Positions 9,742 to 19,213 are shown, numbered from the stretch's first letter. The stretch: 64,000 bases of DNA from Halocatena salina (GCF_023115355.1 NZ_CP096022.1:300941-364940); one strand, 5' to 3'. Notes: generated from the sequence alone by a model not told the origin. Made by a program: numbers and translations.

Positions 9742-10248
9742 TTAGGTACGATGCTCGTCGGCAATACGTTCGAGCGCTTCGTACTCCTGCTGTGAGTATG
9801 CGATGACCCGGGCATCGGAGAGAGTGACTGGCTCGTGTGCCCGGATCGCCTCACAGACGCGCTCAGCACCCTCTTCAAAGGAAAATGCAGCCGCACCTGT
9901 TCCGAGAACCGGGAGTACGATCGACTCACAGCCCAACGCATCGGCCTGTTTGAGCGAATTCTGCGTGGCGTCACGAATGCTTTCGGCTGACGCTCGACCA
10001 TCTCCGTAGTGGGGCATGGCTGCCGCATGGATGACGTACTCGGCCGCGAGTTCGTACGCATCCGTAACGGCAACCGTACCGAGATCGATCGGTCCCTTCG
10101 AGACGGCGTCCTCGTTGATCGGTCCATTCGCGCCACGTCTGAGCGCATCGGCAACACCGCTACCCATTCGCAGGCTCGTTCCGGCAGCGTTCACCAACGC
10201 ATCGGCGCACTGGTCAGCGATATCTCCTTGTACGACGGTGAACTTCAT
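9742..10248 (-). CDS. Macro-domain protein (ADP-ribose binding/hydrolysing)
   Basis: 168 residues, a stand-alone macro domain. MKFTVVQGDIADQCADALVNAAGTSLRMGSGVADAL is the classic start: GDI, then VNAAG with the Asn that contacts the distal ribose, then the glycine-rich MGSGVA loop. VLPVLGTGAAAFSFEEGAE is the second phosphate-binding loop (GTGxxxF). Such proteins bind ADP-ribose or remove it (including O-acetyl-ADP-ribose or mono-ADP-ribosyl groups); the exact substrate is not predictable. It may share a transcript with coaD, about 60 bases downstream on the same strand. Confidence 0.9.
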   Translation of the reverse strand: MKFTVVQGDIADQCADALVNAAGTSLRMGSGVADALRRGANGPINEDAVSKGPIDLGTVAVTDAYELAAEYVIHAAAMPHYGDGRASAESIRDATQNSLKQADALGCESIVLPVLGTGAAAFSFEEGAERVCEAIRAHEPVTLSDARVIAYSQQEYEALERIADEHRT

Positions 10249-10629
10249 ACCAGTGGTCGGGCAGACACGGTAAAAGTACCATCGGTGAAAATAAGCTCGG
10301 TATCAAATTAATGTTAAATAGTAATATATTATATGTGTCAATACTTATAATATCAGAATGAATAATATATTGTTATATGATAATACACCACTACCCGTCA
10401 GTTTATCACTACCCGTGATGATCTAAGAATACAGAATTGGGGTTACAGTAAATTGATATCCTTGAAACAATTCGACAGAGACAAGGGGCAGTCACTCCGA
10501 TACGGATCGTACGAAGATGACTATGATAGATTGTCAAAGCACGGATCGAAGCGGACACGACGTGTTCAGAGGGATCGGTAGCGATCGAGCCGTCGGTTAT
10601 CGACGGCAGAACACTCTCACCGTCGAACG
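10249..10629. other. AT-rich divergent promoter region
   Basis: About 380 bases between the divergent macro-domain gene and the NarK-type transporter. The first part (10300-10390) is AT-rich (TAATATATTATATG); no gene seen. Confidence 0.4.
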
Positions 10630-11961
10630 ATGAGCGAACGAGCAGCAGACGCCCCCAACGTTACAGGCTCCCCGAAGCGGGGGTTGATCACGGCTACCTT
10701 CGGGTTTTTCGCTGGACTCACGACCATCGTTTTTTACGGCGCGGCAGGTCCCATATTCGAAGAGCACTTAACGTTGACCGGTATTTTCCACGGACTGTTA
10801 TTAGCATCGCCTCACCTCAGTAAAGCGGTGCTCAGGATCCCGTTCGGTGCGTGGGTGGATGAAGTCGGCGGGCGAAAGCCGATGCTCATCCTGTTAGCAT
10901 CAACGATTGTTGGGATCGCTGGACTGGTTGTGACGCTGTTTCTAACGTATCCCGAAAACTTCGATATGAGTCTGTATCCACTACTAGTCCTCTTCGGTCT
11001 CTTGGCAGGCGCAGGCGGTGCCACGTTCTCTGTCGGAATCTCTCAGACCTCCTACTGGTATCCGAGCGATAAACAGGGGTTCGCAATGGGAGCGTTCGCC
11101 GGTGTCGGAAACATCGGCCCGGGCATGGTGACGTACGTTCTACCCGTGTTGATCGGTATTGGAGGGTTGACGATGGCGTATTCGACGTGGCTCGTGTTCG
11201 TGGTCGTCGTCACCGTCGCGTACGGACTCCTCTCCGTTAATCCCTACTACTTCCAACTACTCGACAACGGGAATGACGAAACGAAAGCTCAGGAAACCGC
11301 GAGCGAACTCGGACAAGACATTTTCCCGTCAGGTAACGCGTGGGACTCACTCCGAGAGTCAGCCACGATCCGCCGAACGTGGATCTTGGTGTTCCTGTAT
11401 ACGGTTTCGTTCGGTGGCGGGTTCACGTCACTGTCCGCTTGGTTCCCGACGTACTGGGATCTGTTTCACGGCTTCGATCTCTCGACAGGAGGCTTGTTAG
11501 CGGGCATCTTTATCGTGTACGGATCGCTCATCAGGGTCCCTGGCGGCAGCATCAGCGATCGGTTCGGCGGTGAAAACGTTGCGATCGTGAGTTTCTCCAT
11601 TATGGCGGTCGGTGCAGGGATCATGACGATCGCGACGGGGTTCTGGCTCGCCTTCATCGGGATGATGATCCTCGGAACCGGGATGGGTATCGCGAACGCA
11701 GCCGTGTTCGAGTTGGTACCGAAGTTCGTTCCGGAAGCCGTCGGTGGTGCGTCCGGGTGGATCAGCGGTATCGGCGGGGGCGGCACCTTGATCATCCTGC
11801 CGGTGCTGGGCTACTACGTAGATTTCTTGGGTCATATCGGCTATGCCCGAGGGTTTTCTCTGTTCGTAGTGCTGAGCGTTATCTGTGCTGGGGTCGCGTT
11901 GGCGCTGAAAATCTACGATCCTGGGACCTCTGAGCCGGTCGAGGATACGCCTGTTCACTGA
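10630..11961 (+). CDS. MFS transporter, NarK/NasA nitrate-nitrite type
   Basis: 443 residues, 12 predicted membrane helices. The N-terminal half has GGRKPMLIL after the second helix (MFS loop 2-3 motif, preceded by RIPFGAWVDE). FAGVGNIGPGMVTYVLP and the glycine-rich GWISGIGGGGTLIILPVLGY are the nitrate-signature-like stretches of the NNP group, and RVPGGSISDRFGGENV is the repeat of the loop motif in the second half. It is likely to move nitrate or nitrite across the membrane. No nitrate or nitrite reductase gene is in the window, so the physiological partner is not visible and another anion is possible. Start at ATG 10630 has only soluble residues before helix 1. Confidence 0.85.
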   Translation: MSERAADAPNVTGSPKRGLITATFGFFAGLTTIVFYGAAGPIFEEHLTLTGIFHGLLLASPHLSKAVLRIPFGAWVDEVGGRKPMLILLASTIVGIAGLVVTLFLTYPENFDMSLYPLLVLFGLLAGAGGATFSVGISQTSYWYPSDKQGFAMGAFAGVGNIGPGMVTYVLPVLIGIGGLTMAYSTWLVFVVVVTVAYGLLSVNPYYFQLLDNGNDETKAQETASELGQDIFPSGNAWDSLRESATIRRTWILVFLYTVSFGGGFTSLSAWFPTYWDLFHGFDLSTGGLLAGIFIVYGSLIRVPGGSISDRFGGENVAIVSFSIMAVGAGIMTIATGFWLAFIGMMILGTGMGIANAAVFELVPKFVPEAVGGASGWISGIGGGGTLIILPVLGYYVDFLGHIGYARGFSLFVVLSVICAGVALALKIYDPGTSEPVEDTPVH

Positions 11962-11996
11962 TAGCTATTCAGGAATCCATCGGAAGGATATGGATC

Positions 11997-12443
11997 CTAC
12001 GTTTTCGGTTCCCGATGCACGGTCAAGACGGGGTTCTCAGCGTGACGAACGACGGTCTCGGTCACGCTTCCGAGTAGTGCTCGTTTGACGCCAGTCCGAC
12101 CGTGGGTCCCCATCACGATCAGATCGATGTCGTGTTCGGTTGCGTAGGTGAGTATATCATCGTGGGGGTTGCCCCGCTGGACAGCGGTCTGGACATCGAT
12201 TTCCTGATCTGTTGCCTGATCAGCGACCACGGTAGTAGTCTCGTGACCGGTCTTTTCGAGCGCAGCCAGTAGATTGTCGAGACCAGGAACACCTTCCCCA
12301 GTCCCGGAAACGATCGTCGGTTGATTGACGATGTAGAGAACGTGCAGTATCGCATCGTGGATCTCAGCGAGGTTTATTGCTGTTTCTACGGCAGGTCGGA
12401 CTGCGTCGCTACCGTCCGTCGGGATGAGAATTCGATCGAACAT
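11997..12443 (-). CDS. Universal stress protein (UspA family)
   Basis: 148 residues, one Usp domain. MFDRILIPTDGSDAVRPAVETAINLA opens the fold, and GTHGRTGVKRALLGSVTETVVRHAENPVLTV carries the ATP-binding pattern G-2x-G-9x-G-(S/T), so it probably binds ATP. Cytoplasmic stress-response role; precise function unknown. Transcribed convergently with the MFS transporter. Confidence 0.9.
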   Translation of the reverse strand: MFDRILIPTDGSDAVRPAVETAINLAEIHDAILHVLYIVNQPTIVSGTGEGVPGLDNLLAALEKTGHETTTVVADQATDQEIDVQTAVQRGNPHDDILTYATEHDIDLIVMGTHGRTGVKRALLGSVTETVVRHAENPVLTVHREPKT

Positions 12444-12592
12444 GGGTGAACACCCCGTATCATGGTATCAGTCGACACAGTATAACGTTGATCATGGCAT
12501 CACCATGGACACACCGAACTCGCCAACGAAAGCCGATCACCATGCTATTGCCGGGCGCACGCTTACCCGCTCTGTGGGCAACGTTTTGTACG

Positions 12593-12754
12593 ATGGTTTG
12601 GGAATTTCAGTGCCCGGTCAATGGGTGCGAGTTTTCGAAGCGGGCCAACGAGGAGCCGACGGTCATCGAGAGCGCCCAAGATCACACACGAGACACACAT
12701 GGTTCCACACCGACCCGCGAGGAGATCGAACAGTACGTCATCGGCCCGGGATAA
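12593..12754 (+). CDS. DUF1059 small protein
   Basis: 53 residues from ATG 12593 (MVWEFQCPVNGCEFSK...). The pattern CPV-x-GC-x-F-x-x-RA, an acidic/valine segment, QDHTRDTHG and a closing PTREEIEQYV is that of DUF1059, a short protein with two cysteines and an HxxxxH-like segment that may bind a metal. A longer frame extends upstream to 12446, but the added residues have no family match and sit across the divergent promoter of uspA. Role unknown. It lies 88 bases before the 2-oxoacid dehydrogenase operon and may be co-transcribed. Confidence 0.7.
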   Translation: MVWEFQCPVNGCEFSKRANEEPTVIESAQDHTRDTHGSTPTREEIEQYVIGPG

Positions 12755-12842
12755 CGACCCGACAGATGAGTCTTCGCGATCAGGGGCCGGTCTATGAAAC
12801 CCGAGAGAATTAGTGAATAGGGAACGAATATCACATCCAACG

Positions 12843-13982
12843 ATGGCACAAGAGATGTGGACAGAAGAACGACCGCCGGGAGATTTCTATCGTATCCTCG
12901 ATCCGGACGGCGAACTGGAGACAGAGGCGCCGGAGATGGACGAGGAGGAACTCCTACAACTGTATCGGACGTTCATCGCCACACGGGTACTTGAAGAGAA
13001 GATGTTGAATATGCAACGCAGCGGGGAAGTCAGCCTCGTCGCGCGAACCCTTGGCGAAGAAGCCACACCACTGGGGGGTGCTGCGGCGCTGCAACCTGAC
13101 GACTGGATATTTCACACGTATCGCCAAACACCGGCACTACTCTATTGGGATCGTCCCATGGTAGAGGTGATCGCCAGCGCCACTGGGCGTGAACCCGAAA
13201 CGATCGCCGAACAGTTGGACACTGAGGATCCGGCCGTGAATTTCTCTCCGGATTACACGCCGATCGGAACGAACGTCGTCAACGGGGTAGGCGCAGCCAT
13301 GGCCGACGCGTTCAACGACCGAGATACTGTTACGATGGTGTTCACCGGCGATGGATCGACCAGCCAAGGTGCGTTTCACGATGGGATGAATTTCGCCGGC
13401 GTCTTCGATGTTCCGGCAGTCATCATCTGCCAGAACAACCAGTGGGCGATCTCCGAGCCCGCACACCGCCAGACTGGTAGCGAGACGTTCGCTCAGAAAG
13501 CCGCTGCGTATGGGCTGTCCAGCGCACGCGTGGATGGAAACGACGTGTTTGCCGTCTACGAGAAGGCGCGTGAGGCAGTCGAACGCGCTCGATCGGGTGG
13601 TGGGGCGACGTTCATCGAGTGTGTAACGTACCGGATGGGGGCACACAACACGTCGGACAATCCGAACCGGTATCGGGACGACAGCGAGCAACGGGAGTAC
13701 TGGGAGGATCGAGATCCAGTCGATCGATACGATACGTATCTCCGTAACCGAGGGATTCTCGATGACGATACCGAAACGGAACTTCGAGACGAGATCGACG
13801 ATCAGGTCGCCGACGCTGTCGAGCAAGTTCGCTCGATATCGAACTCGGAGCCAGACCGGATGTTCGATACCACACTACACGGCGAATCGTGGCGTGAGCG
13901 CCACCAACGAGCGGAACTACACCGGGAGCTGAATGGAAAGAATCCATTCGTCGATTTCACCGGGGAGGGATTCAATGAGTAA
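12843..13982 (+). CDS. 2-oxoacid dehydrogenase E1, alpha subunit
   Basis: 379 residues from ATG 12843 (MAQEMWT...); a GTG at 12813 would add ten. It is the thiamine-diphosphate-binding half of a pyruvate or branched-chain 2-oxoacid dehydrogenase E1. VTMVFTGDGSTSQGAFHDGMNFAGVFDVPAVIICQNNQWAIS is the ThDP motif (GDG ... NN), and YRMGAHNTSDNPNRYR is the phosphorylation-loop region of family members. Haloarchaea use such complexes less for pyruvate (which goes through ferredoxin oxidoreductase) than for other 2-oxoacids such as branched-chain ones, so the substrate is left open. The stop overlaps the start of E1 beta by eight bases (ATGAGTAA). Confidence 0.9.
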   Translation: MAQEMWTEERPPGDFYRILDPDGELETEAPEMDEEELLQLYRTFIATRVLEEKMLNMQRSGEVSLVARTLGEEATPLGGAAALQPDDWIFHTYRQTPALLYWDRPMVEVIASATGREPETIAEQLDTEDPAVNFSPDYTPIGTNVVNGVGAAMADAFNDRDTVTMVFTGDGSTSQGAFHDGMNFAGVFDVPAVIICQNNQWAISEPAHRQTGSETFAQKAAAYGLSSARVDGNDVFAVYEKAREAVERARSGGGATFIECVTYRMGAHNTSDNPNRYRDDSEQREYWEDRDPVDRYDTYLRNRGILDDDTETELRDEIDDQVADAVEQVRSISNSEPDRMFDTTLHGESWRERHQRAELHRELNGKNPFVDFTGEGFNE

Positions 13983-15009
13983 CGATCTCGACCGCATGGA
14001 GCTAAACACCGACGTGGAGATCGACCCACAGGAAACCGAGGACATCGACCTCATCACGGCGGTCAATCGGACGCTCCATCAGGAGATGGACCGCGATGAG
14101 AGCGTCCGTCTGCTCGGCTACGACATCGGTCCGCTGGGTGGGGTCTATCGTGGAACGGAAGGATTGCTGGAGGAGTTCGGAAAAAATCGGGTTATCGACA
14201 CGCCGCTTTCAGAAAACGGGATCATCGGCACTGCTGCGGGGATGGCAATGCGAGGTGAACGTCCAGTTCCCGAAATCCAGTTCATGGGATTTTTCTACCC
14301 CGCCTTTGGTCAGTTTATGTATGCTGTCGTGAAAATGTACAAGCGAACAGGGGGTGCGTTGGAGATGCCGATGACGATTCGGATACCGTACGGCGGAGGG
14401 ATCAAGGCGCTCGAATATCATCAAGAATCGACGGAGACGTACTTCATCCATACCCCCGGCGTTCGGGTCATCTGTGCAAGCACGCCCGCACAGACGAAGG
14501 GGTTGTTGGCGGCGAGCATCCGCAACGACGACCCTGTGATTTTCCTCGAACCGAAAAGTGTCTACCGGGGAATAGACGAGCCGGTACCGTCGGCGGAGTA
14601 CACCCTTCCACTGGACGAAGCACGCATCGTTCGGGAGGGAAGCGACGTGACGGTGCTTACGTGGGGTGCGATGGTGCATCAGGCGAAATCCGCTGCTACT
14701 GACGTGGACGCCGATGTCGAAATCGTCGATTTACGGTCGCTCTCCCCGTTGGACATCGAAACGATCCTCGACTCGGTGTCGAAGACGGGCCGATGCGTCG
14801 TCTTCCACGAGGCTCGGCGCACGCTCGGACTCGGGGCAGAACTGTCCGCACTGATAAACGAGTACGCCCTCGACCGTCTCAAAGCCCCGATCAAACGCGC
14901 GACGGGGTACGACGTGCATTTTCCCGGGCACGACATCGAAGACGACTATCTCCCGGACGACGAACGCGCTCGGTACGCCATCGAGGCGGTGATGAGCTAT
15001 GAATTTTGA
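13975..15009 (+). CDS. 2-oxoacid dehydrogenase E1, beta subunit
   Basis: 344 residues. ATG 13975 is preferred because a GGGAGGG ribosome binding site lies just before it inside the E1 alpha end; an upstream ATG-like start at 13933 would overlap far more. DLITAVNRTLHQEMDRDESVRLLGYDIGPLGGVYRGTEGLLEEFG..VIDTPLSENGIIGTAAGMAMRG is the typical transketolase-like N-terminal domain, and VTVLTWGAMVHQA..VEIVDLRSLSPLDIETI the transketolase C-terminal domain. It forms the alpha2beta2 E1 with the preceding gene. Confidence 0.9.
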   Translation: MSNDLDRMELNTDVEIDPQETEDIDLITAVNRTLHQEMDRDESVRLLGYDIGPLGGVYRGTEGLLEEFGKNRVIDTPLSENGIIGTAAGMAMRGERPVPEIQFMGFFYPAFGQFMYAVVKMYKRTGGALEMPMTIRIPYGGGIKALEYHQESTETYFIHTPGVRVICASTPAQTKGLLAASIRNDDPVIFLEPKSVYRGIDEPVPSAEYTLPLDEARIVREGSDVTVLTWGAMVHQAKSAATDVDADVEIVDLRSLSPLDIETILDSVSKTGRCVVFHEARRTLGLGAELSALINEYALDRLKAPIKRATGYDVHFPGHDIEDDYLPDDERARYAIEAVMSYEF

Positions 15010-15081
15010 CGCAGTACGATCATCTCGATCGATCGTCACATCGCTGATCGGCTGTGATCAAACCATGGAGGGATACACACA

Positions 15082-16422
15082 ATGACAGCGTTCGAATTCC
15101 GTCTTCCGGATCCAGGTGAAGGGCTAACAGAAGCCGAAATCACGGAATGGCACGTCCAAGAAGGAGATGAAATCGAAGAGGACGACGTTCTCTGTGAGAT
15201 CGAGACCGACAAAGCCGTTTCGGACGTTCCGTCACCGTGCCCCGGCACTATCGAAGACCGCTCCGCAAGCGAAGGCGACGTCGTCGACATCGGAACGGTC
15301 ATCGTGACGATCGAAACGGAAAACCCACCCCAACAACAGGTGAGTGGTGACGTTGAACCGGAAGAGAAAGACGTAGAGACGGAAACGGAAGAAGAACCGG
15401 AAGAGAAAGACGTAGAGACGGACGAGAAAGGAGAAGACGTAGAGCAAGCAGTACAAAAAGTCGAGTCGGAACACGTTGAGCAAGCGGCAGCTCCCGAGGC
15501 CGAGACTGACGTGCCAGAAGACCGTGTTTTCGCTGCTCCACGGACGCGACGGTACGCTCGTGAGGAAGACGTCGATCTATCGGACATCGATGGATCGGGG
15601 CCGGAGGGAAGAGTTCTTCAGGAGGACATCGATGCGTATCTACAGGAGCCCGAACCGGAGCGTGTCGAGCGAGCGCACCCGAGCGTTGCCATCGAACCGG
15701 ACCCGATCGAGGAAGACGAGTCACGCTCGACACGTCGTGATCTCTCTGGACTCCGCGGGACCATCGCGGAGAACATGACTCGATCGAAAACGATCATTCC
15801 GCATCTCACGTCCGGGTTTGAGGCCGATGCGAGCGAACTCGTCGCGCTCAAAGAACGGCTCGATGAGAAACACGACATCCACATCACGTACACTCCGTTG
15901 CTCGTCAAAGCGGTCGCACCGGCACTCAAGGAGTTCCCGATCGTCAACGCCAGCATCGACGATACGACGGACGAGATCGTCGAGAAACACTACTACAACA
16001 TCGGAGTTGCCACTCACACCGATGATGGACTCATCGTACCGGTCATCAAGGACGTCGACACCAAATCCATCATCGAAATCGCCGACGAACTACAGACGCT
16101 TGCTGAACAGGCGCGCGATCGGTCGATCGATATGAGTGCTCTACAAGACGGAACGTTCACCGTGACCAACCTCGCTACGTATGGCGAACACCGGACGTCC
16201 GGGACGCCAATCATCAACCACCCGGAGGCAGCCATCCTCGGGATCGGTCGCATTCGACAGAAACCGGTGGCGACCGACGAGGGAACGGTCGAGGTTCGAC
16301 ACCGACTCGGACTCGATTTGTCCTACGATCACCGTCTCATCGACGGCGCCGTTGCGAACCAGTTCATGGAGTTTCTGATCGACGGGATCGAGGATCCGGA
16401 TCTACTGCTCTCCCGGACATGA
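15082..16422 (+). CDS. Dihydrolipoamide acyltransferase (E2) of 2-oxoacid dehydrogenase complex
   Basis: 446 residues with the standard domain order. Lipoyl domain at 1-78 with the lipoyl lysine in EIETDKAVSDVPSP (about Lys43); an unusually long acidic linker at ~80-145; the E1/E3-binding domain around 150-190 (AAPRTRRYAREEDVDLSDIDGSGPEGRVLQEDIDAYL); and the catalytic domain from about 215, ending with SYDHRLIDGAVANQFMEF, which has the active-site HxxxDG. It takes the acyl group from E1 and passes it to CoA. Located 72 bases after E1 beta. No E3 gene follows, so the complex must use a dihydrolipoamide dehydrogenase encoded elsewhere. Confidence 0.92.
   Translation: MTAFEFRLPDPGEGLTEAEITEWHVQEGDEIEEDDVLCEIETDKAVSDVPSPCPGTIEDRSASEGDVVDIGTVIVTIETENPPQQQVSGDVEPEEKDVETETEEEPEEKDVETDEKGEDVEQAVQKVESEHVEQAAAPEAETDVPEDRVFAAPRTRRYAREEDVDLSDIDGSGPEGRVLQEDIDAYLQEPEPERVERAHPSVAIEPDPIEEDESRSTRRDLSGLRGTIAENMTRSKTIIPHLTSGFEADASELVALKERLDEKHDIHITYTPLLVKAVAPALKEFPIVNASIDDTTDEIVEKHYYNIGVATHTDDGLIVPVIKDVDTKSIIEIADELQTLAEQARDRSIDMSALQDGTFTVTNLATYGEHRTSGTPIINHPEAAILGIGRIRQKPVATDEGTVEVRHRLGLDLSYDHRLIDGAVANQFMEFLIDGIEDPDLLLSRT
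15355..15422 (+). repeat. 29-base direct repeat in the E2 linker
   Basis: 15355-15383 and 15394-15422 are identical over 29 bases at a 39-base period, encoding EPEEKDVET twice. The copies are in frame, so this is a recent in-frame duplication that lengthened the acidic linker. Confidence 0.8.
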
Positions 16423-16503
16423 TCAGGGTGTACGTCGATCCGTAGCGACGTCTTCGCTAGAGAACGTAGCAACCCAGTACCGAAATGCATCGCACTGATG
16501 ACG

Positions 16504-17562
16504 CTACCCACAGTGGTACGTACCGCTGTGAGGCATCGGACTTTGGGTACTTGGGACGCCGTTGCAGGCAACGACTGGCCAACCGTCGTCCCACAGAATC
16601 CGATCGACCATCAACGTGCGACCCTCCCGAGCCTCGGTCGCCTCGACGTGATACACCATCCACCAGTCACCGTTATCGTCCTGAATCGCCGTGTTATGAC
16701 CCGGTCCGATGAACTGATCGGTCCCCGTCAAAACTGCAACGCCGCTGTGATGCTCGTTCAACTCGCGGAGATCCGTTCCGTCCTGGTTGTAATACGGGCC
16801 GAAAAACGATTCGGACCGTCCGACCTCCACTTCGTACGTGCTGTCGTATCCCTGACAACAACGTCCGGTCGAGTAAAAAAGGTAATAATATCCGTTTTCT
16901 TCGAGGATCATGCCACCTTCGCGCAGATCCCCTGCTAACTGGAACGTCGTTCCCGGCACGTACCCCCGTCCATCCGCAGTCAATTCGACGCCGTAAATAC
17001 CGTACCAGCTACCCCATATTAGATAGGGCGTCCCGTCGACAACGTTGAAATCCGCATCAATGCAGTTGGTTGGGCCGAGATCGTTCTCTCGAAACACCGG
17101 TCCCTGATCTGTGAACGGGCCGTCCGGAGTGTCCGACGTTGCGAGTCCGATCCCGGGGTTATTGGTGCTTCCCCATTCCGAGTAGGAGTAGTAAATACGG
17201 TACTCGCCGTCGTAATAGGAGATATCCGGTGCCCACACCCCTGCATCGTCGTTTCGCCAGTCCGGCTGACTTGGCAGCGCTGCACCGATGTACGTCCAGT
17301 TCACCAAGTCCGACGATCTGGCGATGGGAATCACGTCTTCCGACGTTTCCGTGCCGTACACGTAGTAGGTCCCATCAGCAGTTCGCACGACGGTCGCATC
17401 ACCAAATCCGAACGGTCCCGTCGGATTGTGATAATGGTCCGGACTCGGATCCCCAGACGCCAGCCCGCTCGTACGTATCCCGGCAGCACCGAGCGCACCC
17501 CCACCGATCGTTTGCAAAACGGTCCGTCTACTTACCGTATCACATCCACTCCGTTCCGTCAT
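16504..17562 (-). CDS. Tat-exported GH43 glycoside hydrolase (arabinanase/arabinosidase type)
   Basis: 352 residues from ATG 17562. SRRTVLQTIGGGALGAAGI is a Tat signal; mature protein from about residue 40. The five-bladed propeller of GH43 follows: FGDATVVRTADGTYYVYGT supplies the first catalytic Asp, VWAPDISYYDGEYRIYYS the conserved WAPD segment, NCIDADFNVVDGTPYLIWGS the pKa-modulating Asp, and REGGMILEENGYYYLFYS the acid Glu. GIGLATSDTPDGPF and the C-terminal segment AREGRTLMVDRILWDDGWP are characteristic of the arabinanase-like subgroup. A TATA-like TTATTACC near 17588 gives a leaderless ATG 17562; a TTG at 17574 is less likely. Paralogue of the next gene upstream (shared phrases STYEVEVGRS, RCCQGY/TCCDGY), suggesting tandem duplication. 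Confidence 0.88.
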   Translation of the reverse strand: MTERSGCDTVSRRTVLQTIGGGALGAAGIRTSGLASGDPSPDHYHNPTGPFGFGDATVVRTADGTYYVYGTETSEDVIPIARSSDLVNWTYIGAALPSQPDWRNDDAGVWAPDISYYDGEYRIYYSYSEWGSTNNPGIGLATSDTPDGPFTDQGPVFRENDLGPTNCIDADFNVVDGTPYLIWGSWYGIYGVELTADGRGYVPGTTFQLAGDLREGGMILEENGYYYLFYSTGRCCQGYDSTYEVEVGRSESFFGPYYNQDGTDLRELNEHHSGVAVLTGTDQFIGPGHNTAIQDDNGDWWMVYHVEATEAREGRTLMVDRILWDDGWPVVACNGVPSTQSPMPHSGTYHCG

Positions 17563-17668
17563 AGATACATACAATACATTATTGGTAATAAGAATTTTGT
17601 TTTTGATTATATTTGCTTTGGTTTGTATCTCACGAGCGATCGCCGCGTCGATACCATCGTTCGGCCGG

Positions 17669-19213
17669 TCACCAGGAACGTCCGTCGTCGGTGGGTTGAA
17701 CCGTCTCGATGAAATCGAGCGTCCACCGTTGGTTCGTATTGCCCGTCCATGGCCACTGGATGACGTCGGCCCCGTCTGCCGTTGAACTCTCGTTCACATC
17801 GACGATATCGCCACTGTTGACGTTCCTGATACGGTAAGTCCCATCACCGTTATCGACGATCTCCCACTTCTGTGAGCCACCGGCCCACCAAGCGAACTGC
17901 TGGAGGCTCTCGCCGTCCGTCGTCGATCCATCGGGAACGTCGAGTGCTCGGTTGCTGTTCTGGTTAATAATGCGATACTCATCGCCACCGACGTACTCGA
18001 TCCACCACCGCTGGCAGGAACACCCGTTTTGTGACCACTGTCTGACGTTGTCGCCGTCCGCGGTTCCGGCGTTTGCCACCTCCAGGAGTTTGCCGCTGTT
18101 GACGTTCTTTATCTCGTATATGCCATCAGCGATGATTCCCGAGTCAGCGGTGTTCGGTTGGACGGACTGAAGACTTGGGGTCTTATCGCCGCCGATAATC
18201 GGCCAGCCGTCGGTCCACTCGACCCGGTCGACGAACAGTTGTCGGGCCGGAACCCCATCGACGAACTCCTGGTCGTCCCGGTCGTAGGCGTGGTAGACGA
18301 ACCAATCCGTGCCGTTGTCGTCGGTCGTGATGTCGCCGTGGGCCGGTGCTGGGAATCGGTCGTTGCCAGTGAGTTGAGCGATACCGGCGTTGTGGCTGTT
18401 GTAGTCCGTGAGAACTGTCCCGGACGGATCCGTGTACGGACCAAAGAGGTTCGTCGATCGACCGACCTCGATCTCGTAGGTGCTGCTGTAGCCATCACAG
18501 CAAGTTCCCGTGGAGACGAACATGTACCAATAACCACCGCGCTTGAAGACGGTCGTCCCTTCGTAGGCGTCACCTGCAACCTGCTGAAGCGTCGCCGACT
18601 GCCAATCCCGGAGATCGGACGTGAGTTCCATCACGTAGATCCCTTGGAAGCTCCCCCAGAACAGATACGGCGTTCCTTCCTGCTCGACGAAATATCCGTC
18701 GATGGTACCGCCTCCTGCGTGGTCGTTGTCGCCGATGATCTGCCCGTGGTCCGTGAACGGGCCATCAGGCGTGTCGGAAGTAGCGAGACCGATGCCAAAT
18801 TCACCGCTGTCCCACGGACGGGGTTCGAGCGAATAGAACAACACCCACTTGTCGTTGTAGTAGTGAACGTCTGGGGCCCAGATAGACCCGTACGTCCACC
18901 CTGGCCGCGACTCGAACGCTTCGGTGACGTAACTCCACTCGTGTAGATTATCTGACTTGAGTATCGGTACCAGACGTTCTTGGGAGTCAGTTTCCCCATC
19001 GTTTCGGTCCATATTCGTTCCGTACGCCCACCACGTGCCACTGTTATCCCGGTGGATTGTGGGATCCGGGAAGTGGGGTCCGTACAGTTCGTTGTGATAG
19101 TGCATCGAATCGTCGGTGGTCGCAGTAATTGAGCTACTCGTACTGATAGCGCTACCGATGCCAAGCGTCCCAACACCGATGGCTTTCAGTACGTTCCGTC
19201 TGTTTACTACCAT
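17669..19213 (-). CDS. Tat-exported GH43 enzyme with ricin-type (CBM13) lectin domain
   Basis: 514 residues. NRRNVLKAIGVGTLGIGSAI is a Tat signal. The GH43 propeller spans about 38-370: HFPDPTIHRD (catalytic Asp), IWAPDVHYYNDKW, GGTIDGYFVEQEGTPYLFWGS (second Asp), and YEGTTVFKRGGYWYMFVST (acid Glu). From about 380 a beta-trefoil carries three related repeats (GIYEIKNVNSGKLLEV..., YRIINQNSNRALDV..., YRIRNVNSGDIVDV...), each ending in QRW/QKW, as in CBM13. The enzyme probably trims arabinan or arabinoxylan-type polymer outside the cell while the lectin domain holds it. The next gene is its shorter paralogue without the lectin domain. Confidence 0.92.
   Translation of the reverse strand: MVVNRRNVLKAIGVGTLGIGSAISTSSSITATTDDSMHYHNELYGPHFPDPTIHRDNSGTWWAYGTNMDRNDGETDSQERLVPILKSDNLHEWSYVTEAFESRPGWTYGSIWAPDVHYYNDKWVLFYSLEPRPWDSGEFGIGLATSDTPDGPFTDHGQIIGDNDHAGGGTIDGYFVEQEGTPYLFWGSFQGIYVMELTSDLRDWQSATLQQVAGDAYEGTTVFKRGGYWYMFVSTGTCCDGYSSTYEIEVGRSTNLFGPYTDPSGTVLTDYNSHNAGIAQLTGNDRFPAPAHGDITTDDNGTDWFVYHAYDRDDQEFVDGVPARQLFVDRVEWTDGWPIIGGDKTPSLQSVQPNTADSGIIADGIYEIKNVNSGKLLEVANAGTADGDNVRQWSQNGCSCQRWWIEYVGGDEYRIINQNSNRALDVPDGSTTDGESLQQFAWWAGGSQKWEIVDNGDGTYRIRNVNSGDIVDVNESSTADGADVIQWPWTGNTNQRWTLDFIETVQPTDDGRSW

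Noticed and set aside
18158..18946. 262-codon plus-strand frame
   Set aside because: Lies wholly antisense to the GH43-CBM13 gene, whose motifs and signal peptide are clear; shadow frames are common in this base composition.
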